Assembly: GCA_001986395.2 (NCBI GenBank)
Contig: MQVO02000017.1
Coordinates: forward strand, 661,120 to 725,119
Length of the DNA stretch: 64,000 nucleotides
Source of the DNA: Irpex lacteus
Lineage: Eukaryota; Basidiomycota; Agaricomycetes; Polyporales; Irpicaceae
Direction of reading: 5' to 3'
Position numbers and translations under genes: made by a program. This document shows, piece after piece, positions 55,783-64,000 of this stretch. A model generated the notes under the pieces. That model did not search any database and had not been told where the DNA came from. It was given only the letters and a program-made list of their open reading frames with translations. Within the stretch, counting starts at the first letter, position 1, and the number at the start of each line of letters is the position of its first letter.

Positions 55783-57958
55783 ATGGATATTAGCAGCACG
55801 AAGAGCAAAGAAGGCGTGGTCGATGTTGGAATCATAGAAGGCGGCAACGATGCGACCGAATCTGAGAAGCGGTTGAACGAACTTGGCTATAAAAGCGAGT
55901 TCCGCCGTGATATGTCACTTTTTGGCGTTCTTGGAATCTCATTTTGCGCCATCGGTATTCTTACGGGTATGAGCAGTGCGTTTCAGACAGGACTCTTCTC
56001 AGGTGGCCCTCTTGGTCTTTTCTGGGGCTGGAATGTCAGTGCATGGTGAGCCACTGTTCCCCGCGAACAACGCTAACACACTCTCATAGATATGCAGCCT
56101 GTTCATGCTGCTAATTGCGCTCTCGTTGGCTGAAATATGTAGTGCATAGTGAGTGTAATCGTGTGCAGTTTGAGAATTGTAGTATTCCGGTCTGATGTTG
56201 ATACAGTCCAACGATGGGCGGCCTATATTTCTGGGTCTGTAAGATGAAGCCAGACACACCAATTCTCGGATGTGCGTACTCTACCTATATACTGTAATAA
56301 TGTCTGGTAGCTGACAGCACTTCACAGTTTGTGTAAGCCCACTCAAGTCTTAGGACTTTACAGCGTAGTCCGACCTCACGGGCAATCCTCATAGACAGGC
56401 TGGATTTATAGTATCGCGATGGTGTTCACCGGAACCTCAGGAAACCTCAGGTGAGCTCGAACTCGGTCATTTAGCTCGTAATAGGGACCTCCCTTACCCT
56501 TTATTCTTAGTACAGCTTTATACATCGCTTCCCTGGCGGAAGTGGGGCGAGGGCGAACTCTCACTCGTGTCGAGATAGCAGCAATCGCTTGGGGTGTAAA
56601 CATCATGTCAGGCATCATCAACACTATTGGTACGAAGGCCATCGGAAGCATGAGCACGTTTAACCTTTGGTGGACACTCGGTGGGACATTCGTGCTCGTT
56701 ATAACCCTGCTAGTCAAAGCACCCGAAAAGGTGAGTCTTGCACCATCAGTCATCGTCACACTCCCTGAAACTGTGACGCAGAACATTGCGGATTTCGTAT
56801 TCACGGACTTCGAAAAGTATGTGTCTCTGCTCCATCAATTGTACAAGAAGCTGCAATGACCTATGCTCAGCTTCACCGGATGGTCGTCGCGTGGTTTTGT
56901 CGTTCTGCTTGGCTTTCTCCAGGTGAGTCGCAAGCTAATACTTGATGGATTCCCTTGCACAAACGAAACCCTCTCATTTACAGGCAGTGTACACACTCGA
57001 GGGATGCGAAACTGCAGCGCAAGTAGCTGAGGAAGCCAAACGTGCCGAGTTTCTTGCGCCGCTGGCCGTGGTCGGGAGCATTGTCGGTTCTTGGCTAATC
57101 GGTTTGGCGTACATGCTCGCGCTCCTTTTCTCCGTTCAAAGCATATCTAGTGTGCAAGCCACATCCTTTGCCATCCCAATCGCGCAGCTATACTACGATG
57201 CGGTAGGCAGGCGATTGACTTTGATGTGTCTAACGGTCATTATGCTAGCTCAGTTTATGGCGGCTGTAACAGCTTTCACTGCTAGCTCTCGGCTGTTCTA
57301 TGCTCTCGCAAGAGATGACGCTTTCCCATTGAAGACGTCGTTTATGGCCCTCAATCGGTTCCAGGCTCCGTATGTTGGGGTATGGCTGTCAGTCTTCATC
57401 GGTTGTGTGATTTCGTGTGCCTATATTGGCTCTGTGATCGCGGTGAGTACCTTGGTATTACTGCAGCGCTACTATATCTTATACAGTTGGATAGTTCAAT
57501 GCAATTTTGTCCTCCGCTGCCATCGCTGTCATGCTCAGCTACCTGCAACCTATCATTATTCGAGTGTTTTGGCCCAAGACATCGTAAGTGTGATGGTGCT
57601 TGACGTACCAGCATGGACTGAACTAGTCCTGCAGTCTCACTGTCAGAGGTCCGTTCAGCCTTGGAAGTTGGTCCTGGTCTATTAACGCTGCGAGCTTTCT
57701 AGTACGTGGTGTCTCTTCTTAACGTAGGAATTGACGCTGATACGCTACTTACACTAGTTCACCGTCTTCATCTGTGTATTGTTCATACTACCCACAGCTA
57801 CCCCTGTGACATCCCTCAATATGAACTATGCCATAGTGGCTGTAGGAGGAGTATTTCTCATAGTCTGTGGCGTATGGCTTGTATGGGGTCGCTCTCATTT
57901 CACAGGACCGGTGCCCACTATCACAGGTACAGATATACGTACATACGATTACAAGTAA
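55783..57958 (+). CDS. Amino-acid/GABA permease, APC superfamily
   Basis: Plasma-membrane or organellar amino-acid transporter of the fungal GABA/choline permease type. The start ATG 55783 (MDISSTKSKEGVVDVGIIEG) gives a soluble tail, then RLNELGYKSEFRRDMSLFGV, the family's lead into helix 1. Helices follow in ISFCAIGILTGMSSAF, GGPLGLFWGWN, ICSLFMLLIALSLAEICSAYPTMGGLYFW and GIINTIGTKAIGSMSTFNLW. The segment AVYTLEGCETAAQVAEEAKR with ATSFAIPIAQLYYDAVGRRL and FTASSRLFYALARDDAFPL is typical. The last exons encode FTVFICVLFILPTATPVTSL and HFTGPVPTITGTD, ending at TAA 57956-57958. Exon borders near 56270-56520 are uncertain, and the stretch between YFWVCKMKPDTPILG and the next clear exon looks poorly conserved. 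Confidence 0.83.
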
Positions 57959-58055
57959 AGTTGGCCATAGGATTTACATAACGATTGATTCCATTACTGA
58001 ACATGTCGTGCGCTTCGCCGCAGCGCAACCGCATCTTCGTCTCCTCTCACGCCTC

Positions 58056-59672
58056 TCAGGAGGCATGTCTGACAACTGCGCCCGCCACAATCTCCTCTTG
58101 CATTCCATCCTCGGTGACCTTCGTATTGTGCTGATTCTTCCCATATGCCGAGGTCCTTCCCCTCACCCAAGCCCCGGCAGTCACTGGCTTGTTGTCAATG
58201 AACTTCCTCGTTATCCCAGCTTTCTCAAGGACTGGGCTTCCGCGGACGGCTTCAAGCAGAACATCGCTGTCAGGAAGGGAGAAGTAGAAAACTCCGAGTC
58301 GAGTGTGACAGCGTTGATCCTCAGGAGGTTGAATTACTCGATGTACCGGTGCCTTGTAATAGCCTCCAGAGATAAACTCCATGCAGTCTCCAGCGTTGAT
58401 TATCTAGCACGTCATGCTCGATATTAGAAATAAGTACTAGTTATGCAGGGGAGATAGGCACGCACCAGGGCATTGTCGATATGGCGAAGCCACTTCCACT
58501 GACCGTCAGGAGTAAGAGCCTGTAAGCCAGCGACTGGCTGAGACCATAGAACGCTAATAGTCCCCAAAATCTAGTCAATGCATCAAATTCAGAATCTATC
58601 AATATAATCCTCAACAAATACACACCAGTATGGCCATTCAGCCAGAGAGCACTGGACTCCTGCCCGTTTTCAGCGCGAGGGTAGCTGGCTGACATGAATA
58701 GGACGCTTTGAAACCCCGAGTGTGCCACTTACTATTTCATGAAACGAACTAAGGTATGATTCACGTTAACCAGATTGCCATTTTCCAAGATGCATGATGA
58801 CTTACGGTACGTCTCTCCGTCAGCGTCGAAGCCGTGCTGACGAACGAACGTCTCTTCAGGAACCTCAAGACCTACTGCAAGCAGCCTATGTAAGTGGAAG
58901 AATTTAAGCATTCGGACCACTCTCTGATCAAGAAGTATGTTGCTATACCTGAGCATAATATGGACGATGCTGTGATTATATCTCGCGAAACGATCCAATT
59001 CAGGAAGCAAGGGACGCAATGCCTCAGGATGCTCCCGTTGGTAAACATTTCGCTTGACTGAGATCGTATATTAATATGAGATAGCCAGCGAGTTAGTGGA
59101 TAAGATGACGCTCACTAGCGTAATTCTCGACCTGGTCTTTGCCTTTATCTCCGTAGTTCTACAGACGTATGTTCATATCAATACTAAACATATTTCAGAA
59201 ACATAAGACAGTATTCACCCAGTGGCCTCGAGGTTTATACCCTTGATCAGTGCCGGTTTTCACGATGTCACCGGTATAGTCGAGCTTCTCGCTCTCTGGA
59301 ACTTGAGAGAACGGGACATCAGCAATATCAAAGATGCGAGCCACCTGAAAACAACGCAATCAGCCAATATAATCTGAGCAGGAAGGGCTGAGAAGATAGC
59401 TGACGTCGGCTGGAGATAGCTCATGGTTGATAACATAAAGGAAACCGTCCTTGTGCATGGCGTCTCTAGCCAAGGCAGATAGCTCAGCTCTACCTTCAAC
59501 GGTTGAGAGCTTGAGGAAGTCGAGTATAACTAGATCAGCGTAGTCCACTGATTGTGTGATATGGTATCATCAGCCAGAGAGAATCATGGATGATACATGA
59601 CGACTCACGTTCCTTCCCGGTAGGAGGGGCTGGTTGGTAGTGGGGAATAGTCGGCTTGCTATTCACAACCAT
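58056..59672 (-). CDS. 2OG-Fe(II) oxygenase, isopenicillin N synthase-like, paralogue A
   Basis: Non-haem iron dioxygenase using 2-oxoglutarate; substrate unknown. The start at 59672 (MVVNSKPTIPHYQPAPPTGKE) opens an exon with a TATA box (TATATATAATATA, 59715-59727) upstream. Exons then give VDYADLVILDFLKLSTVEGR, DGFLYVINHELSPADV, VARIFDIADVPFSQVPESEK, YTGDIVKTGTDQGYKPRGHW and REHPEALRPLLPELDRFARY. Next come LLAVGLEVPEETFVRQHGFD, LWLNGHT-DFGTISVLWSQPV (HxD iron ligands) and INAGDCMEFISGGYYKAPVH with the distal His (VHRVIQPP) and RLGVFYF. The stop is at 58056. All joins keep frame. Odd: NHE replaces the usual NHG of the family's N-terminal motif. Confidence 0.87.
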
Positions 59673-60281
59673 GGCCGCCCAGTGAGATGTAGAGTGAACA
59701 CCCCAACTCCCGCCTATATATAATATAAGTCTGAGCGAACGCTCGGGCTTCTCGCTATATTTGTTCAACTCTCGCAGGCGCTGATGAGGGTTTGTAGAAA
59801 CGATGGCAGCTTGTCCAACTCTGATGTTCGTTGATATATAGCCCTGTGAAGACATGGAAGCTCGATAAGAGGTTGAGTTCTGGACACAGATGTCAATTTG
59901 CACTCACATAAAAACAACCATAATATCGGACCTCAAACCGCAGCACCATGCCTTTGCTTTGAGAACAACATCCTACAGTTAGACACATTTGCACTACAAG
60001 CCCACGCATGAGACCTAGATGATCATGTACTCGATACGACGGTCGCGTGAGCAGAACAGAGTCGCCTATATAAACACAACGTCTGAAACGTATTCAGTGA
60101 CCGAGTACACCTGAGAATATGATGACCCACCTAAGAGCTGTGTGAGCGCAAGCGCGCCTTACAAGTAACATCATTGTGGGGATATTTTGATGAAACGAGA
60201 GACACGATGATTACTGAAGAAGACGCTTTAAAATTGGGGTGAACGATAAATGAGGCTAGCATGAACTGGTACTGGATGGAC
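59673..60281. other. Intergenic between paralogues A and B
   Basis: About 610 bases: promoter of A and 3' flank of B. No gene recognised. Confidence 0.5.
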
Positions 60282-61863
60282 TTAGGTGTAGTGTTTGACA
60301 AGGACGCCGTTGATTAACTCCTCCTCGACTCCCTGCTCCTCACTCTTCTTCAACGAGCTTTTACCATAGGCGGAAGTTCTACCCTTCCGCCAGATTTCCG
60401 CGGTGGGAGCATTCTCGTCCTTGAACCTACGACGAACGCCAACCTCGTCAAGAACGGAACTTCCTGAGATCGGTACTAGTTTCACGTTATCGTCTGGGAT
60501 AGCAAAATAAAAGACCCCCAATCGAGTGTATCCACGCTGGTCCACTGGAGGCTGCACAACTCGATGAATGGTGGCCTTGTAGAAGCCCCCAGATATGAAT
60601 TCCATGCAGTCGCCGGCATTGATGACCTGAAGAGGCTCGGGTTGTCACCGAGGCAGGAATGAGCATCGGAAGATGATAGCTCACCAGCGCATTATCAATG
60701 TGGCGTATCCACTTCCATTGTCCGTTGGGTGAAAGAATTTGCAGAGCGGCTACAGGCTGGGACCATAGAATAGTGATGCTACCGAAGTCTGCATACAAAG
60801 TAAAGCCAGGCTCCATACGAGTTACTATCAATAATAGACGACATACCTGTATGTCCCTTCAACCAAACCTGCTTCGATTTTTCTTCATCTTCATCTGATC
60901 TAGGATAGCTGCGAATATCTTCAGGTGACATTCCATAAGACAACTCAATCACGCACTATTTCATAAACCTCACTGAGAAGATCTCTTGAGGACAACCAAA
61001 CACACGCGTTGGTGATCGGGCTCACCGTAGGTCTCTCCTACTTTATCCCATCCGTGATGATTAACAAAGGTATTCTCATGTACCCCAAGGCCCAGAGCGA
61101 GAAGCCTGGCGACAACTTTGTATCGTGAGCCGTGAACACAGGATACGACATAATCGTACCAGAGAATAGTATGAAGAACACCGTGGTTGTGCCTAGCAAA
61201 GCATCGATCTCGGAGAGAAACGGTCTCAAGCCTCTGGATGCTGCTTCTTCGTGACTATACGATTGACTAGAAGGCGAGCGTCAACAACGCAATAGAGCAA
61301 TCATGAAGCTGCAACCTACTGTTGTAATTTTCTACTTGGTCGTGAACTCCACCATCTACATGCTGGATTCGTGGCATCAGGAAACATTCGGGTGGAACGA
61401 CGTTGGACACATACCCAGTATCCACGTCGTTTGTATCCCTGATAAGAACCCGTTTCGAGCATCTTCCCCATGTATTCCTGCTTTTCCTCGTTAGAGACTT
61501 GGATAAACGGAACATTTGCAATGTCAAAGATGCGTTCTGTCTAAAGCAAGATTAAGCTCTATTCTGATCGTGCACATGAGACCGTACCTCCGACTGAGAT
61601 AAGCCATGATTAACTACGTAGAAGAAGCCAACCTCGCGAAGAGCATCGCGGGCTATAACAGCCAGCTCAGCTCGCCCATTTTCTGTCGCAGCCTTGGCTA
61701 GATCGACGATTGCTAGGTCGGCATAGTCCACTAAATGTGTGTGATGTATCAACCAGAGCTCTAAGATGAGAGCACTGCGCATCATGCGTGATCACTTACA
61801 CTGCTCGTTCGTGGGAGGTGCAGGTTGATAATGTGACACTGGAGGTGTAGTCTCGATGGTCAT
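60282..61863 (-). pseudogene. 2OG-Fe(II) oxygenase paralogue B, two frameshifts
   Basis: Same exon order as paralogue A from ATG 61863 (MTIETTPPVSHYQPAPPTNE). VDYADLAIVDLAKAATENGR and GFFYVVNHGLSQSEV follow, then TERIFDIANVPFIQVSNEEK with YKRRGYW, and QVENYN. In the exon that should read KQHPEALRPFLPEIDxFARHNHG (about 61195-61245, minus) the frame breaks. GAGGCT is followed directly by TGA, and about 27 bases later the frame shifts again before TTTGCTAGGCACAAC. Each break equals one missing base. Downstream exons are otherwise clean: LLALGLGVHENTFVNHHGWD, KGHTDFGSITILWSQPVAAL with HxD, and MEFISGGFYKATIHRVVQPP. The last ends at 60282. It is either a young pseudogene or a sequencing error in a working gene. 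Confidence 0.72.
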
Positions 61864-62593
61864 TGTCGGTTGTGACTTGCGTGCAGGTCGAAGGAGATCC
61901 CAAGGCGTCGCTCTAACGAACCTATTTAACCTGTAACAGGCTGTAAGTACTCTTGATTGGCCGTAGCGTGCGAGAGCCCTAGCAGGGTGCTCAGCACGCA
62001 ATAATGAGGACGCTCAAAGTAAACCACGAGGCCAATTGAATGGCTACTCTGTGGAATAGTATTGCATCAGATCTGGAGTTCTGTGAGAAAAGATGAGTAA
62101 GTAAACATAATGATAAGCAGACTCGGAGTCACGCACTAGTTATAGTGACCGAGGCTCGATTCGCTTGAACTTCAACTAGTCACGGTGTACGGTGAGGCCC
62201 GCCAACTTCGAGATCTACACCAGTTGACGCAAAAGTATGTATGTTTGCTCCTAGAGATAACTCGGGGATACATCATAAGTAAACCCTGGCCACATCTGCA
62301 CTGCAGTCACCGGTGGAGGGCAAGCCCCAATAGTGCATGCAATCTGGAAAGCTAGCGCCGCCGGCTAGAATCGGCTGACCGGTGTAAAGCCGAATATGGC
62401 AACCTCTGTTTTCCATTCCCTTAAATTGACTTCAGGTTTTCTCAGTTGTGCCGATTATCTATCAAAGAATAGTGATATACTAGGATTTTGAGTGTTTTAT
62501 ATACAGTCTGTGATCGCAGTGTAGGTAGATGTATTCCTGCAAATAATAGTACAAAATGTTGGGCATGAAGTCGCGGCAGTCTTGGCGGACAGA
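61864..62593. other. Intergenic between paralogues B and C
   Basis: About 730 bases with no recognised gene. Confidence 0.5.
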
Positions 62594-64000
62594 TCAGTTG
62601 TAATGCTTGACAATTGCGCCATTGAGAACCTCCTCTTCTACACCATCCTGCTCACTCTGCTTCAGTTGACTCTTCCCATATGCCGCGATACGCCCCTTCA
62701 ACCATGTCCCGGCGGTCGGGGCCTTGCCATCGATGAAGTTCCGCTTGATCCCGAGTTTTTCTAGCACCGGACTATCGGCGACAGTCTCAAGCACCACGTC
62801 GTTGTCTGGATTGCAGAAGTAAAACACTCCCAGCCGTGTATACCCTCGTTGATCCTCGGGAGGTTGGACCACCCGATGAATCGTGGCTTTATAAAATCCT
62901 CCTGAGATAAACTCCATGCAATCTCCCGCATTAATGACCTGCGGTTCGTGGCCCAGCGCTTTTAGTGTATGAAAATATCGTCATGTGGATTGGGTGCTTA
63001 CCAAAGCATTATCAATGTGACGTAACCACTTCCATTGTCCGTTACCGGAGAGGATCTGAAGAGCGGACACTGGCTGTGACCACAAGATGGTGATTGTCCC
63101 AAAATCTTGAGGACAGCGTTAAATTATCAGAGCTAATCGGGAAAGTATAGTTCATACCTGTATGCCCCTTAAGCCAAACTTGCTTCGTCTTTTCCTCCTC
63201 CTCAGCAGTGCGAGGATAGCTGTCCTCATGTCAAGTCATATCCGTGGACAAGTTACATGGCTACTCACTACTTCATGAAACGCACTACGTATTGTCGTGC
63301 ACCATATTAGCGATTGATGCTTGCTACTATCCATGAGCCACTTACTATACGTTTCCCCATCAGCGGCCCACACATGTTGGTTAACAAAGGTTTCTTCAGG
63401 GATTTCCAGACCGATTGCAAGAAGCCTGACATGATGAGATACAGGGTAATAGCGACATCAGACGGAGGCAGGACATACCTGAGGATGGTATGCAGAATTT
63501 CATGGTTCTTCTTAGCGAAATCGCTCAGCTCGGGAAGGAATGGTCGCAATGCCTCAGGATGCTGTCGTTTTGTCACATCTCGATTAACTAACACGAGCTA
63601 CATCAACATCGTGGTCGAAGGGAAGAATATGAAGAGTACTTACTGACATAGTTCTCCACCTGGTCTTTGACTCCTCCGTCGACATTCTAATATTCTTAGC
63701 CTAAAATATTTTTGTAGACACAAGCACTTACCCAGTATTGGCGAGGTTTGTACCCCTGATCAGTTCCCGTTTTCAAGATATCGCCGGTGTACGCTAGCTT
63801 CTCCTTGTCCGAAACCTGGGAGAAGGGTACATCGGCTATGTCGAAGACCCGTTCGTTCTGGAGTACAAACTGTGAGCGTAGCACGTCACATAAGAATGAG
63901 TGTACAATATACCTCCGCTGGCGATAGTCCGTGGTTGATGATGTAGAAGAACCCGATACCACGCATGGCATCGCGAGCCGACACAGCAAGCTCAGCGCGA
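62594..64000 (-). CDS. 2OG-Fe(II) oxygenase paralogue C (5' end beyond window)
   Basis: Third family member, cut by the window edge inside the exon RAELAVSARDAMRGIGFFYI with INHGLSPAE. Exons to its left on the minus strand: NERVFDIADVPFSQVSDKEK with YTGDILKTGTDQGYKPRQYW; QHPEALRPFLPELSDFAKKN; LLAIGLEIPEETFVNQHVWA; and KTKQVWLKGHT joined to DFGTITILWSQPVSALQILS. Then MEFISGGFYKATIHRVVQPP, and the end AAYGKSQLKQSEQDGVEEEV with AIVKHYN at 62594. HxD and distal His are present. It is closer to paralogue B than to A at its C-terminus. Confidence 0.85.

Noticed and set aside
61303..61494. Plus-strand frame with an apparent signal peptide (MKLQPTVVIFYLVVNS)
   Set aside because: It is antisense to oxygenase paralogue B exons and has no support of its own.

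Overview
The window looks like nuclear DNA of a filamentous basidiomycete, most likely an agaricomycete and possibly a polypore. Genes are broken by many short GT-AG introns of about 50-65 bases. The families are typical of mushrooms: polyporopepsin-like aspartic proteases, a But2-like membrane protein, an NT-C2 protein, DUF1308, UstYa/DUF3328, GWT1 and RSC7. Gene models were spliced by eye, so internal exon borders are less certain than gene identity.

Region 1 (1-7.5 kb) is the most unusual part. After a GNAT acetyltransferase come a UstYa-family (DUF3328) oxidase and then four tandem, co-oriented, tiny secreted-peptide genes (3930, 4863, 6157, 7277). All four share a signal peptide, a phase-1 intron with a GTACG donor right after it, and the mature motif [HP][ST][RQ]-x-D-[AS]-x-I-L. 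One carries the motif six times in 15-residue repeats. This looks like an undescribed ribosomal-peptide family, possibly a UstYa-associated RiPP locus. The link to the oxidase is inference from proximity.

Region 2 (8.7-21.3 kb) holds a But2-like membrane protein, a DUF1308 protein, the chromatin remodeller subunit RSC7, a large membrane protein of unknown function, an AIM9-like mitochondrial kinase-fold protein, a decayed second copy of the DUF1308 gene, and a small orphan protein.

Region 3 (21.6-23.6 kb) is a complex tandem array with a 778-base higher-order unit built from smaller modules. It includes eight full copies of a GC-rich hairpin with a TTCG loop.

Region 4 (23.9-44.2 kb) has a two-AN1 zinc-finger protein with a possible mini-gene downstream, an isochorismatase-family hydrolase, two secreted aspartic proteases, an orphan small protein, three intronless cupin paralogues, an NT-C2 protein, mitochondrial ribosomal protein bL28m and an F-box protein.

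Region 5 (44.9-64 kb) has a seven-helix receptor-like protein, a conserved mushroom protein of unknown function, the GPI inositol acyltransferase GWT1, an amino-acid/GABA permease, and three paralogous isopenicillin-N-synthase-like 2OG-Fe(II) oxygenases. The middle oxygenase has two frameshifts and the last runs off the window. Permease plus oxygenases could be a small metabolic locus.

No rRNA, convincing tRNA, CRISPR array or intact transposon was found.
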